Shown piece after piece: positions 8,776 to 16,891 of a stretch of DNA of 64,000 nucleotides. Source of the stretch: Denitromonas halophila. GTDB lineage: Bacteria; Pseudomonadota; Gammaproteobacteria; Burkholderiales; Rhodocyclaceae. How positions within the stretch are numbered: the stretch's first letter is position 1; the number at the start of each line of letters is the position of its first letter. The notes below the pieces were generated by a model. It saw nothing but the letters and a program-made list of their open reading frames with translations. It made no database searches and was not told the origin of the DNA. The translations under genes and the position numbers were made by a program. The stretch covers positions 496,001 to 560,000 of the forward strand of contig NZ_VMNK01000003.1 in assembly GCF_007625155.1 (NCBI RefSeq), in the 5' to 3' direction.

Positions 8776-9903
8776 GTGCCTGGCCTGTTACCCCATATCG
8801 ACCCTGATGGGTTGCTCGAATACTCCGTGGTTTATACCGACCGCGCGCTCAACCATATGTCGGCCCGCTTCCAGGGCGTGATGCGCGACATCTCGCGCGT
8901 CCTCAAAACCGTTTATCACGCTGACGCCGCGGCCATCGTGCCGGGTAGCGGCACCTTCGGCATGGAAGCCGTCGCCCGCCAGTTCGCCACCGGCAAACGC
9001 TGCCTGGTGATCCGCAATGGCTGGTTCAGCTTCCGCTGGACACAGATTTTCGAGATGGGCAGCATCCCCTCGGCGCATACCGTGCTCAAGGCTCGGCAGA
9101 TTGAAACCGGCCCGCAAGCCGCCTTCGCCCCCGCGCCCATCGACGAGGTGGTCGCCACCATCCGTGCTGAAAAGCCAGCGGTGGTCTTTGCCCCGCATGT
9201 CGAAACCGCCTCGGGCATGATGCTGCCCGATGACTATCTGCGCGCCGTGGCCGACGCGGTGCATGAAGTCGGCGGCCTGTTCGTGCTCGACTGCATCGCC
9301 TCCGGCACCGTGTGGGTCGACATGGCCGCCACCGGCGTGGATGTGCTGATCAGCGCGCCGCAAAAAGGCTGGAGCGGCTCGCCCTGCTGCGCCATGGTGA
9401 TGATGAGCGCCCGCGCATTGGCGGTGCTCGACACCACTACCAGCACCAGCTTCGCGGCCGACCTCAAGAAGTGGCTGCAGATCATGCAGGCCTACGAAGG
9501 CGGCGGCCACGCCTACCACGCCACCATGCCCACCGACGCACTCACCCGCATGCGCGACATCATGCTCGAGACCGAAGCCTACGGCTTCGACAAGGTGCGC
9601 GACGAGCAGCTCGAACTCGGCCGCCAAGCGCGCGCACTGCTTGAATCGAAAGGCTTCAAGAGCGTCGCCGCCGCCGGTTTCCAGGCGCCCGGCGTGGTCG
9701 TCAGCTACACCGGTGACGCCGAAATCCACAGCGGCAAGAAGTTCGCCACCGCCGGCCTGCAAAGCGCTGCCGGCGTGCCGCTGCAATGTGACGAACCGGC
9801 CGACTACCGCAGCTTCCGCATCGGTCTGTTCGGGCTCGACAAGCTGCACAACGTCGAGCGCACCGTAGCCAACCTGAAGAAAGCACTCGACGCGGTCGGC
9901 TAA
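8776..9903 (+). CDS. Class-V aminotransferase (alanine-glyoxylate / serine-pyruvate type)
   Basis: A PLP-dependent aminotransferase of 375 residues. The PLP lysine is in SAPQKGWSG (Lys197). The upstream PGSGTFGMEA loop and VLDCIASGTVWVD (the aspartate that pairs with the pyridine nitrogen) match the alanine-glyoxylate/serine-pyruvate aminotransferase branch of fold type I. I take the GTG at 8776 as the start because GGAG lies six bases upstream and the family's N-terminus begins there. The open frame extends further upstream without homologous character. The exact amino donor cannot be read from sequence. It stands alone, followed by a 167-bp gap. Confidence 0.85.
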   Translation: MPGLLPHIDPDGLLEYSVVYTDRALNHMSARFQGVMRDISRVLKTVYHADAAAIVPGSGTFGMEAVARQFATGKRCLVIRNGWFSFRWTQIFEMGSIPSAHTVLKARQIETGPQAAFAPAPIDEVVATIRAEKPAVVFAPHVETASGMMLPDDYLRAVADAVHEVGGLFVLDCIASGTVWVDMAATGVDVLISAPQKGWSGSPCCAMVMMSARALAVLDTTTSTSFAADLKKWLQIMQAYEGGGHAYHATMPTDALTRMRDIMLETEAYGFDKVRDEQLELGRQARALLESKGFKSVAAAGFQAPGVVVSYTGDAEIHSGKKFATAGLQSAAGVPLQCDEPADYRSFRIGLFGLDKLHNVERTVANLKKALDAVG

Positions 9904-10070
9904 GCACCGCCATCCGGCCGGGCAAAGGGGCTTGCCAGCGCCCCGCGTCCGGCCGGAGTCGCACCAGGCAATACCCAAAGCGTCGCATTCGGCCACACCG
10001 AAGTCATCGCTTGGCGCACGGCCAGACACTGCGCAACATGCGCCCATGTATCACCACATGGAGTCATGTC

Positions 10071-10565
10071 ATGGCAGACCTTACCCCCCAATCGTCCGTT
10101 GCTCACCCCACACAGGCGCGGCACCACCGCCGCGCGCCGCTGAAAGCACTGCTCCACCTTCTGCTCGCCATCGTGTTCGCCTGCTCCCTGAGCACCACGG
10201 CAAGCGCCGGCGACAGCGCGCCTCAGGCCAGCGCGGCCTCGAGTTTGGCCGTGTCCTTGCCGGTCGCCGCCTCCGTCACCGCGTCAAGCATCCTCTTTAC
10301 CGCCGGTGCCGAGCTCACCCTTACCGCCGTCGAAGCCTCGGCCACCGGCACGGTCTGGGTGCTTGAGCGCACGGCCGATGGCGTCAGCGCGGCGATCGAA
10401 TTCAGCGGCGAGGCGATTGCCGGCTCGGCGGTGGCGGTCGGCACCGCAATGACGGTCACCGCGGTATCCGCCGGATGGCTGCTGTCGGCGGCGGGCGAAG
10501 CCCTGTGCCTGATTCCCAATGCACTAGGCGAGTCCATGCTCTACGACGAGCGGATCACCCTATGA
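10071..10565 (+). CDS. Exported or membrane hypothetical protein preceding DUF2145
   Basis: A 164-residue protein with a basic leader and a hydrophobic segment of about residues 25-46 ending TASAGD, which fits a signal peptide. A second hydrophobic, Ala/Val-rich stretch sits near the C-terminus. The middle is low-complexity, rich in Ala, Ser, Thr and Val. The ATG at 10071 is preceded by GGAG at 7 nt; an earlier in-frame ATG at 10011 lacks this. The stop overlaps the start of the DUF2145 gene (ATGA), so the two proteins are made together and probably act together in the envelope. Function unknown. Confidence 0.65.
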   Translation: MADLTPQSSVAHPTQARHHRRAPLKALLHLLLAIVFACSLSTTASAGDSAPQASAASSLAVSLPVAASVTASSILFTAGAELTLTAVEASATGTVWVLERTADGVSAAIEFSGEAIAGSAVAVGTAMTVTAVSAGWLLSAAGEALCLIPNALGESMLYDERITL

Positions 10566-11371
10566 ACGCCCGCGCCTTCCTCACCGCGCTGTGCCTGCTG
10601 CCCCTGCTCGCCCAGGCTGGGCAGAACTGCGAAGCGCGCAAACTCACGGTCGACGAACTGCGCCAAAGCCTCGCGCTGGCCGCGAGCACGGCGCGCGCGC
10701 TCGACCAATCCGGCGCAAAAGTGGTGGTGCTGGCCCGCGCGGGGCAGGATCTATCCGACTACCGGCTGCGTTACTCGCACCTCGGCTTTGCCTATCGGGA
10801 CGGCGACGTGTGGCGAGTGGCGCACAAGCTCAACCAGTGCGGAAGCAACAAGGGCGATCTGTATCGACAGGGGCTCGCGCAGTTTTTCAGCGACGGCCTG
10901 CATCGCTACGAGGCCGGCCTTGTGGTGCTCACTCCCGCCGTGCAGTCGGCACTGCTGCCCGCGCTCAAGGACAACACCCAACTCAGCCACCTGCACGAGG
11001 CGCGCTACAACATGCTCGCCTACCCATGGAACACGGCGTATCAACAAAGCAACCAGTGGGCCATCGAAACCCTCGCCATGCAACTCGACCCCGCCGCCGA
11101 CTCACGCCCCCGCGCCCAAGCCTGGCTGCGCCAGCAGGGCTACCGCCCCACGACGCTGGAAATCTCCGCCATGAAGCGTTTCGGCGCGCGGGTGGGCACG
11201 GCACACATCGACTTCGACGACCATCCCTTCGGCCGGCGCATGGCCGGGCACATCGACACGGTCACGGTGGACTCCGTCTTCGACTGGCTCACGCGCAGAG
11301 GCCTGGGCGCTGCGGCGCAAGTCATCACGCCCGACGAAGCGCCGCGCCATCACGCACGCCTCGGCACCTAA
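10562..11371 (+). CDS. DUF2145 family exported protein
   Basis: A 269-residue protein with a signal peptide (hydrophobic core LTALCLLPLLAQAGQ). The body has the features I associate with DUF2145: an NCEARKLTVDE start, RYSHLGFAYRDGDVWRVAHKLNQCG, and a C-terminal DFDDHPFGRRMAGHIDTVTVDSVFDWL segment. The conserved His, Arg and Asp residues and an overall likeness to NlpC/P60 or DUF830-type hydrolases hint at an envelope hydrolase. That is a guess. Translationally coupled to the preceding gene. The ATG at 10562 is used because the longer frame upstream only shadows that gene. Confidence 0.75.
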   Translation: MNARAFLTALCLLPLLAQAGQNCEARKLTVDELRQSLALAASTARALDQSGAKVVVLARAGQDLSDYRLRYSHLGFAYRDGDVWRVAHKLNQCGSNKGDLYRQGLAQFFSDGLHRYEAGLVVLTPAVQSALLPALKDNTQLSHLHEARYNMLAYPWNTAYQQSNQWAIETLAMQLDPAADSRPRAQAWLRQQGYRPTTLEISAMKRFGARVGTAHIDFDDHPFGRRMAGHIDTVTVDSVFDWLTRRGLGAAAQVITPDEAPRHHARLGT

Positions 11372-11397
11372 GCCGCAAGGCAAGGGCACCCCAAAAC

Positions 11398-11429
11398 ACA
11401 ACAGGCGGGAATCGCTCCCCGCCTGTTGT
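11398..11429. terminator. Bidirectional hairpin terminator
   Basis: A perfect 12-bp stem (arms 11398-11409 and 11418-11429, ACAACAGGCGGG and its complement) with an 8-nt loop lies between two convergent genes. On the minus strand the stem is followed by a T-rich stretch (GTTTTGGGG). It can serve DUF2145 on the plus strand and hppD on the minus strand. Confidence 0.8.
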
Positions 11430-11454
11430 CTCCCTGCGCATCACGGCACGCGAC

Positions 11455-12531
11455 TTAGTCGGCCGTCAGCACGCCGCGCCGCAGCTGGTCGCGCTCCATC
11501 GACTCGAACAGCGCCTTGAAGTTGCCCTCGCCAAAGCCGTCGTCGCCCTTGCGCTGGATGAACTCGAAAAACACCGGCCCGAGCTGGCATTCGGAGAAAA
11601 TCTGCAGCAGCAGGCGCGGCTGGCCGCCATCGGTTGTACCATCGAGCAGGATGCCGCGCGATTGCAGCTTGCTCACATTCTCGCCATGCGCGGGCAGACG
11701 GGTTGCCAGCATCTCGTAATAAGTGGCAGGCGGCGCCGTCATCAGCGGCACGCCGGCCGCGCGCAGCTTGTCGACCGAGGCAAACAAATCGTCTGTGATC
11801 AGCGCCACGTGCTGAATGCCCTCACCGTTGAACTTCATCAGAAACTCTTCGATCTGCCCGCTGCCCTTGGACGACTCCTCGTTGAGCGGAATACGGATCT
11901 TGCCGTCCGGCGCGGTCATCGCCTTGGAGGTGAGGCCGGTGTACTCGCCCTTGATATCGAAATAGCGCAGCTCGCGGAAGTTGAAGATGCGCTCGTAAAA
12001 CGCCGCCCAGTGCGCCATGCGGCCGCGATACACGTTGTGCGTGAGATGGTCGACCAGCTTGAAGCCGTAACCCACCGGATGGCGATCGACGCCCTCGATC
12101 CAATCGAAATCAATGTCGTAGATCGAGGTGCCGTCCTCGAAGCGGTCGATCAGGTACAGCGGCGCGCCGCCAATGCCCTTGATCGCCGGCAGCCGCAGCT
12201 CCATCGGCCCGGTGGGGATGTCCACCGGCTGCGCGCCCAGCTCCAGCGCCCGGTTATAGGCCTTGTGGGCGTCGCGCACGCGAAACGCCAAACCGCAAGC
12301 GGCCGGGCCGTGCTCCGCGGCAAAGTAGTGCGCCACGCTCTTCTTCTCGTTGTTGATAATGAAGTTGATGTCGCCCTGGCGGTACAACACTACGTCTTTC
12401 GAGCGGTGGGTCGCCACCTTGCTGAAGCCCAGCTTCTCGAACAGCGGCTCGAGCACATTGGGGGTGGGCGAGGCGAACTCGACGAACTCAAAGCCCATCA
12501 GCCCCATCGGATTGTCAAAAAGGTCAGCCAT
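11455..12531 (-). CDS. hppD: 4-Hydroxyphenylpyruvate dioxygenase
   Basis: A non-heme Fe(II) enzyme that turns 4-hydroxyphenylpyruvate into homogentisate in tyrosine degradation. It has 358 residues and two VOC-type halves. Expected iron ligands are His162 (DHLTHNV region), His241 (GIQHVAL) and Glu323 ([10 protein letters not shown]), nearly the positions of the Pseudomonas enzyme. The C-terminal [12 protein letters not shown] and [12 protein letters not shown] motifs are typical. The ATG at 12531 follows AGGAG; the frame stays open upstream to 12759 with unrelated residues. No other homogentisate-pathway gene is in the window. It runs convergent to DUF2145 with a shared terminator. Confidence 0.96.
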   Translation of the reverse strand: MADLFDNPMGLMGFEFVEFASPTPNVLEPLFEKLGFSKVATHRSKDVVLYRQGDINFIINNEKKSVAHYFAAEHGPAACGLAFRVRDAHKAYNRALELGAQPVDIPTGPMELRLPAIKGIGGAPLYLIDRFEDGTSIYDIDFDWIEGVDRHPVGYGFKLVDHLTHNVYRGRMAHWAAFYERIFNFRELRYFDIKGEYTGLTSKAMTAPDGKIRIPLNEESSKGSGQIEEFLMKFNGEGIQHVALITDDLFASVDKLRAAGVPLMTAPPATYYEMLATRLPAHGENVSKLQSRGILLDGTTDGGQPRLLLQIFSECQLGPVFFEFIQRKGDDGFGEGNFKALFESMERDQLRRGVLTAD

Positions 12532-12989
12532 GTCAAAACTCCTGAAAGATCCTGAATGCCGTGACAAAACACGGCCATGAAGGTTTGGATCAATCAGGCG
12601 GCCGGAGGTGCCCCTGGCACCCCGCGCACACTGCGCGCCAGATGCTCGCCAAGGCACAATGCCGAGCGACGCAAGGGCGCGCCAAATGAACAGCGCACAC
12701 GCGAAGACAGCACCAGCACACAGCCCCGCCGACGCGAATGGGAACACCCGCAACGACACGCACCGGGCAGACAGGCACGCGAAAGCCGCACCGGCCGTGC
12801 GGCCGGCGGCACCGAATGCCCTGCGTGATTCGCGCTCGCCATGCTGTCTCCTGTTGGGTATTCTGCTCTAGCGGCAGATGCTCCCAGTTTAGAACCGAGG
12901 CCGCGCAATGTTCTGCCAATTTGCCGGGCCGAAGCGGGATGCATTCCCTGCGTATCACCAGAAAATCACCCCATGGACGCAATAAACCG
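12532..12989. other. Intergenic region, no confident gene
   Basis: 458 bp between the divergent hppD and DM13 genes. Several GC-driven open frames cross it, including one on the minus strand with a good ribosome site near 12845. Their translations are Arg/Cys/Pro-rich and look non-coding. The promoters of both flanking genes must lie here. I could not place them. Confidence 0.4.
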
Positions 12990-13457
12990 ATGAAGCGCCC
13001 CCTCCTGATCGCCACCCACGCCCTCGCCGTCGCGATTGGCTTCATCGGGGCCGTCTACCTGCTACCGATCCTCATTGCCCCCGACGCCCCCAGCACCGAG
13101 CAGCTGCGCGAGCGCGTCGGCGCCACCCTGTTTACCGGTCAGGTTCGCCGCGATCTCGAAGACAGCGACGCCCTCCACTGGGGCGAAGGCACGCTGCTCG
13201 TCAGTGCCAAAGCCATCGCCCTCGAAGGCAGCATTGCCCCCGGCCCGGACTACCGCCTCTACCTCTCGCCCGACTTCATCGAAACCGAAGCCGACTTCAA
13301 ACGCCTCAAGCCCACGCTGGTGCAAGTCGGCAGAATCCACGGCTTCGACAACTTCATCGTCGACATCCCGCCCCACATCGACCCCGCGCGCTACACCACC
13401 GCCATCGTCTGGTGCGAAAGCTTCGGCCAGTTCATCACTGCGGCCAAATACCAGTAG
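12990..13457 (+). CDS. DM13 domain protein, membrane-anchored
   Basis: A 155-residue protein. Residues 1-25 form a membrane anchor or signal (ATHALAVAIGFIGAVYLLPIL). The remainder is a DM13 domain: LFTGQVRRDLEDSDALHWGEG, YRLYLSPDF, the strand VGRIHGFDNFIVDIP and the conserved cysteine in IVWCESFGQFI. DM13 is proposed, mainly from animal proteins, to carry electrons via this cysteine. In bacteria it is untested. The ATG at 12990 begins the hydrophobic anchor; the upstream frame has no coding character. The stop codon TAG lies in the first bases of a palindromic repeat. Confidence 0.8.
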   Translation: MKRPLLIATHALAVAIGFIGAVYLLPILIAPDAPSTEQLRERVGATLFTGQVRRDLEDSDALHWGEGTLLVSAKAIALEGSIAPGPDYRLYLSPDFIETEADFKRLKPTLVQVGRIHGFDNFIVDIPPHIDPARYTTAIVWCESFGQFITAAKYQ

Positions 13458-13533
13458 GGCGGACAAGCCGCAGGCGCGTCCACCATCGGTGGCCCAAACG
13501 AGACGGCGGATGCGCTGCGCTTTTCCGCCCTAC
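13454..13533. repeat. Second REP-like palindrome (GTAGGGCGG type), imperfect
   Basis: Arms at about 13454-13484 and 13505-13533 are imperfect reverse complements. The left starts GTAGGGCGGACAAGC; the right ends CTTTTCCGCCCTAC. As with the 7567 element, the opening GTAG provides the stop codon of the upstream gene (TAG 13455-13457). The arm sequence differs, so this is a different repeat subtype with the same layout. Confidence 0.75.
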
Positions 13534-13568
13534 GCCATTCCCCACGCTGATTGAAGTACGCTCCCCCC

Positions 13569-13892
13569 ATGAAACTCAACCAACTCCCCCTCGGCACCCG
13601 CTTCGAATACCAGGGCAAGATCCTCACCAAGACCGGCCCCATGACCGGCGCCACCGAAAAAGGCGGCTCAGTCTTCATCCCCAAATTTGCGGTGCTCAAA
13701 GCCGTCGACGGCGAAGCCCCGCCCCCGCCACCCGAGGCCGCACGCACAGTCGACGCCGACACCGTACTGGCCGCTTTCGAGGCCTATCACGGCACAGCAA
13801 TGCGGCTGGTGGATGAATCGGGACGGATGGCGCTGGCGGCGGCGCGGGCGCGGTTTATGGGGGCGCTTGACCACGACGACGGCAGCGCCTGA
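13569..13892 (+). CDS. Small conserved-looking hypothetical protein
   Basis: A 107-residue soluble protein starting MKLNQLPLGTRFEYQGKI. Its first half looks like a small beta-barrel (GTRFEYQGKILTKTGPMTGATEKGGSVFIPK). After a Pro-rich linker comes a helix of about 30 residues. It has no catalytic motif. An alternative ATG lies six codons upstream (13551), but no ribosome site is strong for either. Function unknown. Confidence 0.55.
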   Translation: MKLNQLPLGTRFEYQGKILTKTGPMTGATEKGGSVFIPKFAVLKAVDGEAPPPPPEAARTVDADTVLAAFEAYHGTAMRLVDESGRMALAAARARFMGALDHDDGSA

Positions 13893-13924
13893 CGCTGTCG
13901 CCCTGCTCATGCGCCGGTCGGCAA

Positions 13925-13947
13925 ACGGCGGACGCAAGGTCCGCCGT
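13925..13947. terminator. Hairpin between convergent genes
   Basis: A perfect 9-bp stem (ACGGCGGAC, 13925-13933, with its complement 13939-13947) and a 5-nt loop lie between two convergent genes. There is no T-tract on either side, so it is a weak candidate for intrinsic termination. Confidence 0.45.
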
Positions 13948-14012
13948 CTGATCGCGCCGATCACCGGCAAAGCACGACCTCGGCACGCCGCCTCGGGCGG
14001 CATGCCCGGGGG

Positions 14013-14300
14013 TCAGAATGCCTTCTTCAACGCCGCGTTCTCGCGCACGAACACCATGCCGAAGGCGCCGATGGACACCACCTTGTCGTTGACGGTGGTA
14101 TAGGAGCCGACGCCAAAGGCGTGGTACTCGGAGAAGAAGGCAGCGACGCGGCCGAGTTGCAGCAGTTTCGCCACTTCGCTGCGTGCGGCCAGCTCGTCGC
14201 GAATGGTGTCGCGATGCTTTTCCGGCGAGGGGTTGAGCAAGACGCCGGCGGCGGCGATGACGATCAGGGTGGCGGCGAATTTGAGCAGTGAGCGGATCAT
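14013..14300 (-). CDS. Small exported protein, probable DUF4359
   Basis: A 95-residue protein with an N-terminal hydrophobic segment (LLKFAATLIVIAAAGVLL) followed by an NPS motif and a short domain ending with YTTVNDKVVSIGAFGMVFV. The arrangement fits DUF4359 as I know it: an anchor, NPS, then a YTT...IG.FG strand pair. The ATG at 14300 is chosen because the signal begins there; the frame stays open a further 239 codons upstream as a shadow of acxA. Function unknown. Confidence 0.65.
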   Translation of the reverse strand: MIRSLLKFAATLIVIAAAGVLLNPSPEKHRDTIRDELAARSEVAKLLQLGRVAAFFSEYHAFGVGSYTTVNDKVVSIGAFGMVFVRENAALKKAF

Positions 14301-14505
14301 GGTGGCGCGTCGTTCATCATGGGGCAGCCCGGATCTTCGCACAGGCGCCGCCGTTTCCGCATGCCGGCGCTTGCCTGTCGCCGGCCGCGGTGGCGGCCGC
14401 GCAACGACACCTTGCAATCCCCAACCCGCGCCCGTGCGTCTTGCATCCCGATACCGGTCATCGCCACAACGCCGGTCACCCATGCCCGGCGCCCGCGCCA
14501 TCGTA

Positions 14506-14525
14506 CGTTCGATTTCCATCCGTTC
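14506..14525 (+). promoter_or_regulatory. Candidate AcxR upstream activator site at acxA
   Basis: The 20-mer CGTTCGATTTCC-AT-CCGTTC matches CGTTCGATTTCC-GG-CCGTTC at 22956-22975, upstream of acxR, at 18 of 20 bases. Here it is a single copy, not a palindrome. The match at two related promoters and the spacing to a sigma-54 promoter support binding by AcxR. Confidence 0.7.
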
Positions 14526-14645
14526 ATCGTCTTTCTGATCGCCGCCGCGCGCCGCGGCATCGTGCTGCGCTGCAGTGGGTGCCAAGGCGCAGGCCGCCGT
14601 CAGCCGCGCCTGGGCGCCGATGCTGCGCGGCAGCATGTGCGCCCG

Positions 14646-14659
14646 GGCACAGCCATTGC
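14646..14659 (+). promoter_or_regulatory. Sigma-54 (-24/-12) promoter of the acx operon
   Basis: GGCAC at 14646-14650 and TTGC at 14656-14659, with the invariant GG-N10-GC spacing. Only the first base of the TGGCAC consensus differs (GGGCAC). Transcription would start near 14671, about 55 bp before the acxA ATG. Confidence 0.75.
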
Positions 14660-14724
14660 GAAGGAGAAGTCGGTGCGGCGCCATCTGCGCACCGCCATCG
14701 AAAAAAAACGGAATGGAGACAAAC

Positions 14725-16881
14725 ATGGAAGTCCAGACTGCATCTCGCGTGGAGGTGATGGGGATCGATGCCGGCGGCACGATGACCGATACCTTCTTCG
14801 TGCGCGAAGACGGCCGCTTCGTGGTCGGCAAGGCGCAAAGCAACCCGGCGGACGAATCGCTCGCCATTTTCAACTCGTCCGAGGACGCGCTGGCCCACTG
14901 GGCACGCACCGTGGACCAGGTGTATCCGGAGCTGGTCACCTGCGTGTATTCGGGCACCGCCATGCTCAACCGGGTGGTGCAGCGCAAGGGCCTGGACGTG
15001 GGCCTGATCTGCAACAAGGGCTTCGAGCAGGTGCACTCGATGGGCCGGGCGATCCAGAGCTATCTCGGCTATGCCCTCGAAGACCGCATCCACCTCAACA
15101 CCCACCGCTATGACGATCCGCTGGTGCCGCTGTCGCGCACCCGCGGCGTGACCGAGCGCACCGACGTGCAGGGCGAGGTGGTGATTCCGCTGCGCGAGCA
15201 CGAGGTCCGCCAGGCCACGCGCGAGCTGGTCGAGGTCGGCGCTCAGGCGATCGTCATCTGCCTACTGCAATCACACAAGAACGAGGCGAGCGAGAAACGC
15301 GCCCGCGATGTGTGCCGCGAAGAGCTGAAGGCCCTGGGCGTGGACCTCCCGGTATTCGCCTCGGTGGACTACTACCCCTCGCGCAAGGAGAGCCACCGCA
15401 TGAACACCACGGTGCTCGAGGCCTATGCGGCCGAGCCCTCCCGCCAGACGCTCAAGAAGGTGAGCGACCGCTTCAAGAAGCACGGCGCCAAGTTCGACCT
15501 GCGGGTCATGGCCACCCATGGCGGCACGATCTCGTGGAAGGCCAAGGAGCTGGCGCGCACCATCGTCTCCGGCCCCATCGGCGGGGTGATCGGCTCCAAG
15601 CTGCTGGGCGAGACCCTGGGCTACGAGAACATCGCCTGCTCCGACATCGGCGGCACCTCCTTCGACATGGCGCTGATCACCAAGGGCAAGTTCTCGATCA
15701 TGTCCGACCCGGACATGGCGCGCCTGGTGCTCTCCCTGCCGCTGGTGGCGATGGACTCGGTGGGCGCCGGCGCCGGCAGCTTCGTGCGCATCGACCCCTA
15801 CAGCGGCGGCATCAAGCTCGGGCCGGATTCGGCCGGCTACCGCGTCGGCACCTGCTGGCCGGAAAGCGGGCTGGACACGGTGTCGGTATCCGACTGCCAC
15901 GTGGTGCTCGGCTACCTGAACCCGGACAACTTCCTCGGCGGCGCCATTACGCTGGACGTGGAGCGCGCCCGCCAACACATCAAGGCCCAGATCGCCGACC
16001 CACTCGGCCTGTCGGTGGAGGACGCAGCCGCCGGCGTGATCGAGCTGCTCGACCTGCAACTGCGTGACTACCTGCGCGCCAACATCAGCGCCAAGGGCTA
16101 CAACGCGGCCGACTTCGTGTGCTTCTCCTACGGCGGCGCCGGCCCGGTGCACACCTACGGCTACACCGAGGGCGCCGGCTTCAAGGACGTCATCGTGCCG
16201 GCCTGGGCGGCGGGCTTCTCGGCATTCGGCTGCGCCTGCGCGGACTTCGAGTACCGCTACGACAAGAGCGTGGACGTGGCCGTGCCGCAGCATGGCAGCG
16301 ACGACGAGAAAGTCGCCGCCAGCCAGACCATCCAGACCGCCTGGGAGGAGTTGGCCGCCAAGGTGGTGGAGGAATTCGTCATCAACGGCTTCAAGCCGGA
16401 GGACGTGATCCTGCGCCCGGGCTACCGCATGCAGTACATGGGCCAGCTCAACGACCTGGAGATCGACTCCCCCATCACCGGCGCGGCCACCGCCGCTGAC
16501 TGGGACAAGATGGTCGAGGCCTACGAGGAGACCTACTCGCGCGTGTATGCCAGCTCGGCACGCTCGCCGGAGCTGGGCTTCTCGGTCACCGGCGCGATCA
16601 TGCGCGGCCTGGTCACAGTGCAGAAGCCCTCGCTGCCCGAGGACGAGGAAGCCGGCCCGACGCCGCCCGAGGACGCGCACCTGGGCACCCGCCCGTTCTA
16701 TCGCAACAAGAAATGGGTCGATGCGGTGCTGTGGAAGATGGAAGCGCTCAAGCCCGGCAACGAGATCACCGGCCCGGCCATCATCGAATCCGACGCCACC
16801 ACCTTCGTCGTGCCCGACGGCTTCGCCACCCGGCTCGACAAGCATCGCCTGTTCCACCTGCGCGAAATCCAAGGCAAGTGA
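14725..16881 (+). CDS. acxA: Acetone carboxylase beta subunit (HyuA-like)
   Basis: Acetone carboxylase joins acetone and bicarbonate to make acetoacetate, using ATP taken to AMP and two phosphates, in an alpha2-beta2-gamma2 cytoplasmic complex. This 718-residue subunit is a HyuA/ASKHA-fold protein with the N-terminal nucleotide-binding loop GIDAGGTMTDTFF. It also has ATHGGTISWKA, a SDIGGTSFDMAL phosphate-binding segment and SYGGAGPVHTYGY. In the family this subunit carries the nucleotide-dependent phosphorylation steps. The length equals that of the Xanthobacter autotrophicus protein within a residue or two. GGAG precedes the ATG at 14725; upstream in-frame starts lie in the promoter region. 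acxB begins 10 bp after its stop. Distinction from N-methylhydantoinase or acetophenone carboxylase rests on the acxB/acxC partners. Confidence 0.96.
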   Translation: MEVQTASRVEVMGIDAGGTMTDTFFVREDGRFVVGKAQSNPADESLAIFNSSEDALAHWARTVDQVYPELVTCVYSGTAMLNRVVQRKGLDVGLICNKGFEQVHSMGRAIQSYLGYALEDRIHLNTHRYDDPLVPLSRTRGVTERTDVQGEVVIPLREHEVRQATRELVEVGAQAIVICLLQSHKNEASEKRARDVCREELKALGVDLPVFASVDYYPSRKESHRMNTTVLEAYAAEPSRQTLKKVSDRFKKHGAKFDLRVMATHGGTISWKAKELARTIVSGPIGGVIGSKLLGETLGYENIACSDIGGTSFDMALITKGKFSIMSDPDMARLVLSLPLVAMDSVGAGAGSFVRIDPYSGGIKLGPDSAGYRVGTCWPESGLDTVSVSDCHVVLGYLNPDNFLGGAITLDVERARQHIKAQIADPLGLSVEDAAAGVIELLDLQLRDYLRANISAKGYNAADFVCFSYGGAGPVHTYGYTEGAGFKDVIVPAWAAGFSAFGCACADFEYRYDKSVDVAVPQHGSDDEKVAASQTIQTAWEELAAKVVEEFVINGFKPEDVILRPGYRMQYMGQLNDLEIDSPITGAATAADWDKMVEAYEETYSRVYASSARSPELGFSVTGAIMRGLVTVQKPSLPEDEEAGPTPPEDAHLGTRPFYRNKKWVDAVLWKMEALKPGNEITGPAIIESDATTFVVPDGFATRLDKHRLFHLREIQGK

Positions 16882-16891
16882 GGAGACAACC

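Larger units (their letters stand above)
14301..14724. promoter_or_regulatory. acx operon control region
   Basis: 424 bp between a leftward gene and acxA. It holds a 20-bp motif shared with the acxR upstream region (14506-14525), a -24/-12 sigma-54 promoter (14646-14659) and a GGAG ribosome site (14715-14718). The motif lies about 130 bp upstream of the promoter, the usual enhancer-like distance. No gene is supported inside it. Confidence 0.75.

Noticed and set aside
12594-12944. Minus-strand ORF with a good ribosome site between hppD and the DM13 gene
   Set aside because: Arg/Cys/Ser/Pro-rich translation, and two other frames over the same DNA look equally open. No domain or hydrophobic pattern supports it.
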